Positions 8,070 through 19,270 of a DNA stretch of 64,000 nt are shown here, one piece after another (position 1 is the stretch's first letter; each line of letters starts with the position of its first letter). The notes below the pieces were generated by a model, which saw only the letters and a program-made list of their open reading frames with translations, searched no databases and was not told where the DNA came from. A program made the translations under genes and the position numbers. Location: assembly GCF_003312875.1 (NCBI RefSeq), contig NZ_CP015163.1, positions 7,998,001 through 8,062,000 of the forward strand, read 5' to 3'. The DNA comes from Amycolatopsis albispora (lineage in GTDB: Bacteria; Actinomycetota; Actinomycetes; Mycobacteriales; Pseudonocardiaceae).

Positions 8070-9307
8070 GGAGCGTGTCCGCGCAGCGCCTCCGCCGCCT
8101 GCGCCTGGTGCTGACGCTGTTGTTCACCACGCTGAACGCGGCCGGGCTGATCCTGCTCGCGTGGCTGGTCGTGCGGTCGGACAGCCTGCACGGCGAGCAG
8201 CTGCTGGACGGCGACCTGCACCGCGTCACCTCGACCGCGGCGCGGCTGGTCCAGTACGGCGACGCCATCGTCACCGACTACATCGGCCGGGACGTGCTGG
8301 GCGACCAGTGCCCGCAGTTCGCCGTGCTCCCCGGTGGCGCGACGCCGTTCGCGCCTTACTACAGCGCGCGGAACTGTGTCGAGGTGAACCGCGCCGACCT
8401 GGATGTGCTGGCCACGCAGACGGTTTCCTCGAACCTCGTGCTGGAGACCTACATCAACGACGGTGACGTGCGCGTGCGCACCGAGCCGCTGCGCAACGAG
8501 TTCGCGCAGAACATCGGCGCGGTGGTGGCCTGGAGCGACGCGCGCGGGGTCGCCGCCGAGCACCAGCGGCTGGTGCTGAGCGTGGCGGGCGGCTGCCTGG
8601 TGCTGGTCGCCGCGGTCGCGCTGGCCGGGCACGCGCTGGCCGGTCGCGCGCTCCGGCCCGCCGCGGCGGCGCTGGAACAGCAGGAGTTGCTGCTCGCCGA
8701 GACCGCGCACGACCTGCGCACCCCGGTCGCCGCGCTGCGTGCGCTGGCCGAAACCGCGTTGCGGCACCCCGACCAGCGCGCCGAACTGCTGCCACGCACG
8801 GTCCGGCTGGCCGGCCGGATGGGCGGCATCATCGACGGTCTGCTGGTCCGCGCTCGGCTCGCGGCCGGGGTGGAGCAGCTGGCGATCCAGCCGGTGTGGC
8901 TGGACCAGCTGGTCACCAGCCTGGTCGAGGAGACGCCGCACGACGGCGCGCGGGTCACGGTCACCGCGGCGGCCACCAAGGTCTCCGCGGATCCGGCGTT
9001 GTTGCAGCGCGCCATCGGCAACCTGCTGGACAACGCGCTGCGGTACGGGAAGCAGCCCGACCAGCCGGCGATCGTGCACATCACGGTGGCGGGCGGCCGG
9101 GTCACCGTGGCCGACCACGGCCCCGGCATCGACGCTTCGCTGGCCGAGGACGCCTTCGACCGCTTCACCGGCGCGGGCGGTTCGTCCGGGCTGGGGCTGG
9201 CGATCGTGAGCTGGGTGGCGCAGTCGCACGGCGGCACCCTCAGCGTCTACAACGCCGAGGAGGGCGGCGCGATCTTCGAGCTGGCACTGCCGGTGCTGCG
9301 GGACTGA
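8066..9307 (+). CDS. sensor histidine kinase
   Basis: 413 residues. Two membrane segments (about 14-37 and 172-195) bracket an extracytoplasmic sensor region of about 130 residues. That region holds two cysteines (GDQCPQF and SARNCVEV) that could form a disulfide. The cytoplasmic part has the H box ETAHDLRTP, N box NLLDNALRYG, G1 DHGPGID and G2 GLGLAI. There is little HAMP sequence between the second helix and the H box. The GTG at 8066 overlaps the response regulator stop. It is the only kinase near two similar response regulators. Confidence 0.93.
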   Translation: MRSVSAQRLRRLRLVLTLLFTTLNAAGLILLAWLVVRSDSLHGEQLLDGDLHRVTSTAARLVQYGDAIVTDYIGRDVLGDQCPQFAVLPGGATPFAPYYSARNCVEVNRADLDVLATQTVSSNLVLETYINDGDVRVRTEPLRNEFAQNIGAVVAWSDARGVAAEHQRLVLSVAGGCLVLVAAVALAGHALAGRALRPAAAALEQQELLLAETAHDLRTPVAALRALAETALRHPDQRAELLPRTVRLAGRMGGIIDGLLVRARLAAGVEQLAIQPVWLDQLVTSLVEETPHDGARVTVTAAATKVSADPALLQRAIGNLLDNALRYGKQPDQPAIVHITVAGGRVTVADHGPGIDASLAEDAFDRFTGAGGSSGLGLAIVSWVAQSHGGTLSVYNAEEGGAIFELALPVLRD

Positions 9308-9331
9308 GCGGAGCGTCAAATGTACCGCTAA

Positions 9332-9362
9332 TGGACCGTCACTGGACCGGCTGGCCTATTCT
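9332..9362 (+). promoter_or_regulatory. promoter with 11-bp direct repeat, near-leaderless FN3 gene
   Basis: TGGACCG occurs at 9332 and 9343, exactly 11 bp apart, and a TATTCT -10 box follows at 9357-9362. A start point 6-7 bp after the -10 would fall on the GTG at 9369, giving a leaderless mRNA; no ribosome site is visible before that GTG. Repeats spaced by 11 bp suit an OmpR-type activator such as the neighbouring response regulator (inference). Confidence 0.4.
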
Positions 9363-9368
9363 CGCGGT

Positions 9369-11179
9369 GTGATGGCGCGGGGACGGGGCCGGTGGCGTGG
9401 TCGCACACCGATGGTGGTCACCGTGGTCGCGGTCGCGACCGCGGTGGGCGTCGCCGTTTCGGGCGCGGCGAAGCCCGACGGCGGCATCGACTTCTTCCAG
9501 TCCGGGCACTGGGTGTTCAGCAACCTGCTCGGCACGGTCTTCCACATCGACGGGGCCAGCCACAACGTGGACGCGCAGCTGAGCCTGCCCGGCGCCGATC
9601 CGGGCAGCCAGGTGGTCCAGGGCGAGACCGGCGGGTACGTGGTCGGCGGCAACCGGATCATCGAGTTCGGCAAGTCCGATCTGGCGGTGGAGAAAACCCA
9701 CACCCCGCCCGCAGACGAGCGGCCGGTGGCGCTGGAGGTCGCGGGCGGGCCGTACCTGGTGTACCGCGACGCCGGCCAGGTGGTCCGCCTCGGCGACGCC
9801 ATGCTGACCGTGTCCGCCGGGGGCAAGCTGGGCGAGCCGGTGGCCACCACGGCCGGTGATCTCTGGCTGCACCACACCGAAAGCAACTCGATCTGCCAGC
9901 TGGGCCGTGACGCCGACCGGCTCACCTGCCCGACGAACGCGCCGAGCGGCCACACCGGCGGGCTGACCGTGGTCGCCGATCGGCCGGTTTTTGTCGACAC
10001 CTCCACCGACACCGCGCACCAGATCGAAGGCAAGGACCTCGGCGCGGGGGTCGCGCTCGGCGTGGACGTGCCGCCGAACGCGCGTTTCGCGTCAACCGAC
10101 GTCGGCGGCCGGATCGCCGTGCTCGACAGCGCGGGCAAGCGCATGCACCTCGTCGACACCACGCCGGCGAAGGCCGCGCCGGTCACCGTAGACCTGCCCG
10201 ACGGGGACTACGCCGACGTCGCGTCCTCCGGGCAATCGGTGGTCCTGCTCGACCGCGCCAAGAACAACGTGCTCACCTACGACCGCGACGGCAAGCCGCG
10301 CAAGAGCACGCCGGTCCCGCCGAGCAAGCCGCGACTGTCCAAAGGGGAGGATTCGCGGGTCTACGTGGACAGCGCCGACGGCGGGCACGTGCTGGTGGTG
10401 GACAACGACGGCACGGTCGGCCCGGTCGAGGTCGGGCCCAAGCCGCCGCCGGTGCCCCCGGTCGAGCCGCCGCCCGTGCAGCAGCAGGCGCCACCACAGC
10501 AGCAGACACCGCCGCCGGTGCAGCAGCGCGACAATCCGCCGCCGGCAAGGCCGAAATCCCAGCCACAACCCAAACCGCAGCCGCCAAAGCCGGTCACGCA
10601 ACCGGCGAAACCGGCCAGCCCGCCGGGCGCGCCGCCCGGGGTCAAGGCGACCGCCGGGAACGCCGCGATCACGGTCAACTGGGGTGCCGCGTCCCCGAAC
10701 GGCGGTGCCATTTCGAACTACCACGTCGCCTGGAGTTCCAGCGCGGGCAGCGGCGAGAAGACCGTCGGTGGTGGCGTCCGGTCGACCACGCTGAGCGGGC
10801 TGAGCAACGACGTCACCTACGTGGTCACGGTGACCGCGCAGAACTCCGCCGGACGCGGCCAGGGCGCCAAATCCGCCGGGGTGACCCCGAAGTCGCCGAA
10901 GTCGATCACGATTTCGCGCGGTAAAACCGAGACCTACAACGAAACCTGCGAGGCTCCGGACTGCGCGCTCATCCGCGTCCAGGCCCAGGGTTTCAAACCG
11001 AACACCAGGTACCACTTCGACCCGCACGCCAACTCGTCGTACGAGAACGAAGGCAGAACGGTGAAAACCGACGCCGACGGCACGGTCGACTTCCAGGCGT
11101 TCCACTTCGGACAGGTCGGCCGCACGGTGTGGGTCACCGCGGACGGCATCGAATCCAATCGCATCGTGTGGGAGGAAGG

Positions 11180-11183
<4 letters not shown>
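9369..11183 (+). CDS. secreted or membrane-anchored fibronectin type III protein
   Basis: 604 residues. A basic N terminus and one hydrophobic segment (about 15-34) act as anchor or signal. Residues 40-350 form a repetitive, probably beta-propeller-like region. Then comes a Pro/Gln/Lys-rich linker (about 360-425), one FN3 domain (PPGVKATAGNAAITVNWG onwards) and a C-terminal beta domain with two Cys (NETCEAPDCAL). GTG 9369 or ATG 9372 can start it. It heads an operon with MoxR, DUF58 and transglutaminase-like genes. FN3-MoxR-DUF58-transglutaminase neighbourhoods are widespread in actinobacteria and are thought to act at the cell envelope. Confidence 0.8.
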
Positions 11184-12139
<956 letters not shown>

Positions 12140-12143
12140 CCTG

Positions 12144-13262
12144 ATGCGCCTGACCCGGCGCGGGGTGGCCGTGCTCGTGCTCGCCGTGGTGCTGTTCGGC
12201 GCCGGGAGCTGGCTGGGGCACCCGATGCTGCGTGCGCTCGGCGGCATCTGCGTCTGCGTGGTGCTGGTGGCCGTGCTGCTGGTGGGGCGTAGTCCGAAGG
12301 TGGCGGTTTCGCGGGCGGTGTACCCGGATCGGGTCGAACGCGGCCGCCCGGCGCTCGCGCGGTTGCTGGTGCGCAACGAAGGTACGCGGCGGCAGGCCGG
12401 GTTCACCGCGGGCGACCGCGTCGGTTCCGGCGTGCGCGCGGTCGGCGTGCGCGCGCTCGCGCCGGGTGCGGAGGCGGTGTACCACTACGAACTGCCCACC
12501 GAGCAGCGCGGCCGGTTCGAAGTGGGGCCGCTGGTGCTGGAGCGGTCCGATCCGCTCGGGCTGGCCAGGAACCGGCTCGCCAGCGGCGATCCGGTGACGC
12601 TGTGGGTGCACCCGCGCCGCCATCCGGTGCGCGCGGTGTCCGGTGGGCAGCCCCGCCACCACCACGAGGGCCGGGCTGCCGACGACGCGTTGCACGGTTC
12701 GCTCGACCTCCGCGAAGTGCGCGAGTACGTGCCCGGCGACGAGGTGCGGCACCTGCACTGGAAGGCCACCGCGCGCACCGGCAGGCTGATGGTCCGCGAG
12801 TTCGCCGACCCGGACCAGCCGCGGCTGACCGTGTTGCTGGACACCCGTGCCGAACGCCGGTTCGAGGATGCCATCGAGGTGGCGGCATCGATGCTGAACG
12901 CGGCCGCGTTGTCGGGGCACCGCTGCCGCCTGGTCACCCCGGCCGGGCTCGATGTGTCCGCTTCGGACGGTCCGCAGGGGGCGCGGCGGCTGCTCGACGA
13001 GCTGTGTGTCGCCGAGGCGGAACCGGCGCAGATTCCCTTGGTGCCGCCCGCTTTCTCGCTCGCGCGGTCGCGCGGTGGCGCGCTGGTGGTGGTGACCACC
13101 GGTGACTCCGATCCGGCGGCACTGGCGCGGCTGCGGCCGTTCTACCCGGTGCTCACCGTGTTCTCGCTCGGTGGCAAGGTGGAGCCCGTGCCCGGCGCGC
13201 GGATGCTCGAAGGCCCGTCGGCGGCCGGCCTCCTCCAGCGGTGGAACGCGGTGGTCGCGTGA
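12144..13262 (+). CDS. DUF58 (VWA-like) membrane protein
   Basis: 372 residues. Two N-terminal membrane segments (about 8-24 and 30-47), an immunoglobulin-like stretch, then the DUF58 signature with YVPGDEVRHLHWKATARTG, followed by a VWA-like fold starting LTVLLDTRAE. Usually encoded next to MoxR as its partner or substrate. Start ATG at 12144, four bases after the moxR stop. Its stop overlaps the GTG of the transglutaminase-like gene. Confidence 0.9.
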   Translation: MRLTRRGVAVLVLAVVLFGAGSWLGHPMLRALGGICVCVVLVAVLLVGRSPKVAVSRAVYPDRVERGRPALARLLVRNEGTRRQAGFTAGDRVGSGVRAVGVRALAPGAEAVYHYELPTEQRGRFEVGPLVLERSDPLGLARNRLASGDPVTLWVHPRRHPVRAVSGGQPRHHHEGRAADDALHGSLDLREVREYVPGDEVRHLHWKATARTGRLMVREFADPDQPRLTVLLDTRAERRFEDAIEVAASMLNAAALSGHRCRLVTPAGLDVSASDGPQGARRLLDELCVAEAEPAQIPLVPPAFSLARSRGGALVVVTTGDSDPAALARLRPFYPVLTVFSLGGKVEPVPGARMLEGPSAAGLLQRWNAVVA

Positions 13263-15355
13263 AGGCACGCGTGGAGACCGCGGGCGTGCTGCTCGCCGGT
13301 GCGGTCGCCGGACTGCTCTTCGCCCCGGTGTTCGGCTTCGGGGTGCTGCTGGTGCCGATCCTGGTGCTCACCGTGGTCGCCTTCGTGGTCGCGGAACTGG
13401 CCTCCCGGTCGCCGTCGGCGGTGCCGTGGCGGCCGCTGCTGGTCGCGCTGGCGGGCCTGCTCGGCGTGATCGAGTCGGCGTTGTTCGCGACCACCGCCGC
13501 CGGGCTGCCGACCGGGGAGACCTTCGGCGCGTTGTCCGCCGGGCTCACCGAATCCTGGCGGCTCGCCCTGCAGTCGACCTGGCCCGCGCGGCCGGAGGCG
13601 CAGCTGTTCCTCTTCGTGCCGCTGGCGGTTTTGGCCGGGGCCGTGCTCGGCATCGAACTGCTGCACCGCACCCGGAAGCCGTTGCTCGCGCTGCTGCCGA
13701 GCCTGGTGGTGCTGAGCCTGAGCCAGCTCTACTCGGCGATGCCGGGCACGTCGGCGGCACTGGGCGCGCTCGCCTACGCCGCGGCGGCCGCCATCGCGCT
13801 GGCCGCCGGGGCGCGCTGGTCGAAGGCGGCGGTGGCGGCCGTGGCGGCGCTGGTGGTGGTCGCGGTCGGCGGGGCGGCGGCCGCCACGGCGTTCGATCCC
13901 GTCGGCAGGCCCGCGTATTCGTTGAAGGAGAACGAATCCGCGCCGATCCCACCGGCCAGGGTGGCCAGTCCGCTCGCCGAGATCGGGGCCAGGCTGGAGG
14001 ATCCGGAGGCGCCGCTGTTCCGGTACACCGCGCCCGCCCCGGTCGACCGGTGGTCGCTGGTGGTGCTGGACTCCTTCGACGGCGTGAACTGGAAGCCCGG
14101 CGGGGAGTTCCGGCGGCTCGGCCAGGAGATCCAGCCCGGCCCGGGGCTGAACGTGCCGGTGACCAGGCGGGAAGCCACCGTCGCCACCGGCGGGCTGACC
14201 GGGCCGTGGCTGCCCAGCCAGCAGTGGCCCGCGTCGGTGACCGGCGCGGAACCCTTCGTCGACGAAAGTCGCGGCACGCTGCTCGGGCCCGGCACCCCGA
14301 CCGGCTACCAGCTGAGCTGGTGGGAACCGCAGGCCGACCGGAACATCGAGGACGCGCCGATCGATCCGGGCGCGCCCGGTGGCCTCAACGGGGTCGGCAC
14401 GATCCCGCCGGGGATCAGCGAACTGGCCGACCAGGCCACCGGCGGCCAGCGCCCGTCGTTCCGGTCGGCGCTGCTGCTGGAGCAGTTCCTCAGCCGGAAC
14501 TACCGGGTGGCCACCGGGCCGGAACGGCCGACCGGGCACTCCTGGCCGCAGCTGCGGCACTTCCTGCTGCAGAGCAAGCAGGGCACCAGCGAGCAGTTCG
14601 CCGCGGCCTACGTCGCACTGGCGCGGATGGAGGGCATTCCGGCGCGGCTGGTGGTCGGCTTCCAGTCGCCCGCGCTGCCCGGTCCGGACGGCACGTTCCA
14701 GGTGCGCAACGCGGACGTGCTGGCGTGGCCGGAGGTCGCGGTGGCCGGTGTCGGCTGGGTGCAGCTGGACCCCACCGGCACGGCGGCGAAGACCCGCACC
14801 ACCGGCGGGCTCGCCGAGGCGGCGGCGCAGGCCCGCGAGCGACTGCCCGATCCCGAAGCGCTCGACGAGCCGGACAGCGGCGACGACGCGGCGGCGCCGG
14901 GTGAGCAGGCGGAAGCCGAGGACAGCGCCCCGCCGGTCAGCCTGCTGTTGCTGCTGCCGGTGGCGCTGGTGCCGGTCGGCTGGCTCGGGGGAGTGCCGCT
15001 GCTCAAACGGATCCGGCGGCACCGACGGCGTCGCGCGCCCGGCACCGGCTCGGTGGCCGGGGCGTGGGCCGAGGTGCGTGACCGGCTTCGCGCGCACCGC
15101 GTGCCGGTGACCAGCGGGATGACCGTGCACGAACTTGCCGAGGCCACCGCGCGCGTGGCCGATCCGTCCACTGTGGAGGGTGTACGGGTGCTGGCCCGCA
15201 CGGTGGACGCCGCGCTGTGGTCGGGGGCGCCACCCAGTCCCGAAATGGCGGACTGGGCGTGGCGTGCGGAAGCCGTTGTCCGAAAAGGACTTTCGCGGCG
15301 CCCGCTGCGGGAACGGTTGCGTGCCGCCCTCGATCCGCGCGGCCTGCGTTCCTAG
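13259..15355 (+). CDS. TgpA-like membrane protein with degenerate transglutaminase domain
   Basis: 698 residues. About six N-terminal membrane helices (to about residue 215), an extracytoplasmic transglutaminase-like domain (about 390-515) and one C-terminal membrane helix (about 560-580) with a short cytoplasmic tail. The papain-like triad is mostly absent: the Cys position in the G-x-C-x-x-FA motif is Ser444 (GTSEQFA), the His of HAW is Leu488 (VLAWPEV), and only Asp504 (LDPTG) remains. Protein cross-linking or amidase activity is therefore unlikely; binding or scaffolding is more plausible. The same Ser/Leu-type variant seems common among actinobacterial relatives (recollection, not tested). 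Starts at GTG 13259, overlapping the DUF58 stop. Ends 6 bp from the convergent kinase-like gene. Confidence 0.85.
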   Translation: MKARVETAGVLLAGAVAGLLFAPVFGFGVLLVPILVLTVVAFVVAELASRSPSAVPWRPLLVALAGLLGVIESALFATTAAGLPTGETFGALSAGLTESWRLALQSTWPARPEAQLFLFVPLAVLAGAVLGIELLHRTRKPLLALLPSLVVLSLSQLYSAMPGTSAALGALAYAAAAAIALAAGARWSKAAVAAVAALVVVAVGGAAAATAFDPVGRPAYSLKENESAPIPPARVASPLAEIGARLEDPEAPLFRYTAPAPVDRWSLVVLDSFDGVNWKPGGEFRRLGQEIQPGPGLNVPVTRREATVATGGLTGPWLPSQQWPASVTGAEPFVDESRGTLLGPGTPTGYQLSWWEPQADRNIEDAPIDPGAPGGLNGVGTIPPGISELADQATGGQRPSFRSALLLEQFLSRNYRVATGPERPTGHSWPQLRHFLLQSKQGTSEQFAAAYVALARMEGIPARLVVGFQSPALPGPDGTFQVRNADVLAWPEVAVAGVGWVQLDPTGTAAKTRTTGGLAEAAAQARERLPDPEALDEPDSGDDAAAPGEQAEAEDSAPPVSLLLLLPVALVPVGWLGGVPLLKRIRRHRRRRAPGTGSVAGAWAEVRDRLRAHRVPVTSGMTVHELAEATARVADPSTVEGVRVLARTVDAALWSGAPPSPEMADWAWRAEAVVRKGLSRRPLRERLRAALDPRGLRS

Positions 15356-15361
15356 AGCTTT

Positions 15362-16585
15362 CTAGGGTTTGCAGGCCGCGCCGCGGATCGGCCGCGGTGG
15401 CGTTTCCACCGTCTGCGCGCCGTTGGTGCCCTGCACGGCGAAGCAGTACTGGAGGTCGCGGGAGACCGGCACTTCGAGCGTGTGCTCACGCTTGGCGTAG
15501 ATCGGGTTGTTGCGCTGGCCCGCCGGCGCGACGACCACCACGAAGTCCAGCACGTCCGGGCTCGACCAGGTCAGCTTCACCTTGTCGCCGAGGTCGACCG
15601 GCTCGTTGAGGACCAGCTCCAGCGGCTTGGTCGGGGTGGGTACCAGCGGCACCGCCGCACCGGCCGCGGCGGGCGGCGGCTCGGTCGAACGCTGGGACAG
15701 CAGCAGGATCGGCGCCACCGCGAGCAACGCGAGCGCGGCCGCGATGCCGAGGACCAGGCCGAGCTTGCCCTGTCGCTCGGCGCGGTCCACCGCGGCCCGC
15801 CGCTTCGACGGCGCCGGCCCGATCACCTTGATCGGCGTGCGCGGCAGTTCCGGTTCACGCAGCCACGACAGTTCCTCGGTGACCGTCGCCGCGTCCTCCG
15901 GGCGGTCCGCCGGGTCCTTCGCCAGCAGCCTGCCGATCAGCGCGCCGAGCCGTTCGTCGGCCACCGGCTCCGGTTCCGCGTGCAGCACCTTGAGCACGCG
16001 CTCGCCGGACTGCTCACCGGGGAGGAAGCGGAACGGCGGCTCACCGGTCAGCGCGAACCGCAGCACCGCGCCGAGGCCGTACAGGTCGGCGGCTTCGTCC
16101 ACGGTGCCGTCGCGCACGGTCTCCGGCGCGGTGAACTCCAGCCCCGGCAGCACATCGCGGGGGAAGGCGGCCCGCAGCACCACGCCGAAGTCGGAGATCA
16201 GCGGCTCGCCGGTCTCGCGGAACAGCACGTTGCCGGGGTGGACGCCGCCGTGCACGATGCCCGCTTCGTGCGCCGTGGCGAGCGCGGCCGACAGCGTCAG
16301 CCCGATGGTGACGGTGTCCTCGGCCGACAGCGGGCCGTTGCGCTCGACGAGCTGGGCGAGCGACTGCGCGCAGCGCTCCATCCGCAGCGCGGGCCTGCCG
16401 TCGGCCAGGATCTCGACGCGCTCGGGCACCAGGATCGGCCGGGCGTCGCGGAGGGTGCGCAGGGTGGCCAGCTCGCTCTCGAGGTCCGCGCGGGTCTGCC
16501 GGTCCAGCTGCGCCGGGAAGGTCTTCAGCGCGCTGTCGCCGACGGCGTACACCACCGCGACCGGTCCCTGGCCGATCGTCTCCAT
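15362..16585 (-). CDS. membrane Ser/Thr kinase-like protein, probable pseudokinase
   Basis: 407 residues. PknB-type fold: Gly loop GQGPVAVVY (5-13), ATP Lys21 (ALKTF) and DFG at 132-134. The catalytic loop, however, reads HGGVHPGN (112-119) where HRDLKPxN is expected: the catalytic Asp is Gly114 and the following Lys is His116. It may bind ATP but should be a poor kinase. One membrane helix (about 273-297) leads to a beta-rich extracytoplasmic domain ending with paired Cys (QYCFAV, GAACKP), probably FN3-like. It is 7 bp downstream of the TetR gene on the same strand and convergent with the TgpA-like gene. Confidence 0.85.
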   Translation of the reverse strand: METIGQGPVAVVYAVGDSALKTFPAQLDRQTRADLESELATLRTLRDARPILVPERVEILADGRPALRMERCAQSLAQLVERNGPLSAEDTVTIGLTLSAALATAHEAGIVHGGVHPGNVLFRETGEPLISDFGVVLRAAFPRDVLPGLEFTAPETVRDGTVDEAADLYGLGAVLRFALTGEPPFRFLPGEQSGERVLKVLHAEPEPVADERLGALIGRLLAKDPADRPEDAATVTEELSWLREPELPRTPIKVIGPAPSKRRAAVDRAERQGKLGLVLGIAAALALLAVAPILLLSQRSTEPPPAAAGAAVPLVPTPTKPLELVLNEPVDLGDKVKLTWSSPDVLDFVVVVAPAGQRNNPIYAKREHTLEVPVSRDLQYCFAVQGTNGAQTVETPPRPIRGAACKP

Positions 16586-16592
16586 GGGCCCA

Positions 16593-17207
16593 CTATTCCG
16601 GGTCGGTGGCGGCCTTGGCCACCGTGCGTCCGGATGCTGCCGGGGTGACGCGGTCCACCAGCGTGCCGATCACGTCGTCCAGCGGAAAGGGGGCGAGCAC
16701 CTCCGGCAGGGTCAGGTGCTCCACCACCAGGCCGGTCATCGCCAGGTAGAGCAGCAGCACGGTGTCGCGGTCGCCGGGCAGGCCCGCGGCGAGGTGGAAG
16801 TCGATGTTCTGGGCGAGGTTGGCCTTGAGGGTTTCGGTGAGCGTGGCCTGCAGTTCCGGTCGGCGGGTCGCTTCCAGGCGGAGTTCGAGGAGCGCGAGAT
16901 AGTTGCTGCGGCCGTCGGACAGGCGCCGGACGATGTCGCGCATCAGCCGGTGCACCAGCGCGCGATCGCGGGGCGCGCGCATGATCTCGTCGATTTCGCT
17001 CGGCTCGGGGCCGAGGCGCAGGTGGATGCGCTGCCCGGCCTGGGTGAGCAGATCGTCGCGATTGGCGAAGTAGTTGGACGCGGTGCCGACCGGGACGCCC
17101 GCCTCCGCGTCGACCGCGCGGAAGGTCAGCCCGCGCGCGCCCTCGCGGGCCAGCACCTCGATGGTCGCGTCGACGAGCGCCTCTCGCCGAGCCTGATTGC
17201 GCCGCAT
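16593..17207 (-). CDS. TetR-family regulator
   Basis: 204 residues. N-terminal HTH with VPVGTASNYFANRDDLL; C-terminal helical ligand domain. The ATG at 17207 is used. It lies 7 bp upstream of the kinase-like gene and divergent from the Drr-type ABC genes, about 295 bp apart. A classical arrangement would have it repress the exporter, through the 15-bp palindrome at 17470-17484, or itself through the imperfect repeat at 17217-17236. Confidence 0.9.
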   Translation of the reverse strand: MRRNQARREALVDATIEVLAREGARGLTFRAVDAEAGVPVGTASNYFANRDDLLTQAGQRIHLRLGPEPSEIDEIMRAPRDRALVHRLMRDIVRRLSDGRSNYLALLELRLEATRRPELQATLTETLKANLAQNIDFHLAAGLPGDRDTVLLLYLAMTGLVVEHLTLPEVLAPFPLDDVIGTLVDRVTPAASGRTVAKAATDPE

Positions 17208-17216
17208 GACCCCAGA

Positions 17217-17236
17217 CTACTACACCTGAAGTGGTA
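17217..17236. promoter_or_regulatory. imperfect inverted repeat before the TetR gene
   Basis: CTAC-TACACCTGAAGTG-GTAG reads as a dyad with CTAC/GTAG ends and CAC/GTG inner arms, one base out of register. It starts 10 bp upstream of the TetR ATG, a usual place for autoregulation. The symmetry is weak. Confidence 0.3.
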
Positions 17237-17292
17237 GACCCCGGCGGCGTCGGGGGGCGTTGGTCCGCGTTCCCGCCCCGGCGCTCACGTTG

Positions 17293-17345
17293 GACACGAA
17301 TGTGGCTTTCGGGGCGAAATCCGCCCCCAAAGCCACATTCGTGTC
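17293..17345. repeat. 53-bp hairpin of the GAATGTGG family
   Basis: Left arm GACACGAATGTGGCTTT pairs perfectly over 17 bp with the right arm at 17329-17345. After a C:C mismatch, GGGGCG pairs with CGCCCC around the loop AAATC. It sits between divergent genes, so it is not a terminator of either. It is nearly identical to 53825-53879. Confidence 0.85.
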
Positions 17346-17469
17346 GCTCGCCCCTCGCTCATCTCGCCCCTCGGTGCCGGGCGTCCGCGTCGCGCCCCAC
17401 CTGCCTCCCGGCGCGGCCTTGGCCCCCAATCCATCCCGCCTCTGCCCCCTTGCCCCTTCCGAACCGTAT

Positions 17470-17484
17470 GCTGTACGGTACAGC
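17470..17484. promoter_or_regulatory. 15-bp palindromic operator before the Drr-type ABC genes
   Basis: GCTGTAC-G-GTACAGC is a perfect dyad 17 bp upstream of the ABC ATPase ATG, next to a TATGCT sequence (17467-17472) that could be the -10. A TetR repressor is the likely ligand; the nearest TetR gene is at 16593-17207. Confidence 0.6.
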
Positions 17485-17501
17485 GCACGGAAGGGAGTTC
17501 G

Positions 17502-18460
<959 letters not shown>

Positions 18461-18464
<4 letters not shown>

Positions 18465-19270
18465 CCGCTCCCGTTGCCGACCACGGCGCGCGCTGGCTGC
18501 TCGCCGACAGCTGGACCCTGACCAAGCGCGGGTTCGCGCACTGGGCGCGCAATCCCGGGCCGATCATCTTCGGCCTGCTGTTCAACGTGCTGATCGTGCT
18601 GATGTTCGCCTACCTGTTCGGCGGCGCGATGCGCGTTCCCGGTGGCGGGGACTACCGCGAGTTCCTGATGCCGGGCATGTTCGTGATGACCATGCTGTTC
18701 GGCATCGGCATGACCGCCTCCGCGGTGCTCGCCGACGTCGAGCGCGGGGTGACCGACCGGTTCCGCGCGATGCCGATGGCGTCGGCTTCGGTGCTCGTCG
18801 GGCGGGCCGTGGCGGATCTGGTGCTGGCCGCGGTCACCCTGGTGGTGATGGTGCTGGCGGGGCTGGCCATCGGCTGGTCGGTGCACGGTTCACCGGCCGA
18901 GACGGTGACCGCCTTCGCGCTGCTCCTGTTGCTGCGCTTCGCGTTGATCTGGGTGGGTGTCTACATCGGACTGACGCTGAGCGGGCCGGAGGCGATGACC
19001 GGGGTGCAGACGCTGGAGTTCCCGGTCGGCTTCCTGTCCAGTGCGTTCGTCTCGCCGGACACCATGCCGGGCTGGCTGGGCGCGATCGCCGAGTGGAACC
19101 CGTTGTCCGCCACCTCGGCGGCGATCCGCGAACTGTTCGGAAATCCCGGGGTGACCGGGGATTCGTGGGTGGTCCGGCACGCCGCCGAAATGGCGCTGGC
19201 CTGGCCGCTGGTGCTGCTGGCGATCTTCCTGCCGCTGTCCGTCCGCGCCTACCGGCGGCTCAGCCGGTAG
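18461..19270 (+). CDS. DrrB-type ABC exporter permease
   Basis: 269 residues, ABC-2 type permease with six predicted membrane helices and the characteristic ABC-2 segment EFPVGFLSSAFVSPDTMPGW (about 187-206) and downstream EWNPLSATSAAIRELF. ATGA overlap with the ATPase gene. Its stop runs 11 bp into the end of the convergent DUF2993-like gene. Confidence 0.92.

Noticed and set aside
9332..9362. Inclusion of the FN3 promoter repeats in the 51507 regulon
   Set aside because: The spacing is 11 bp, but the repeated word TGGACCG differs from the TTCAG/CCAAG half-sites.
17293..17345. Hairpin considered as a terminator
   Set aside because: It sits between two divergent genes, so neither transcript ends there; treated as a member of the dispersed repeat family.
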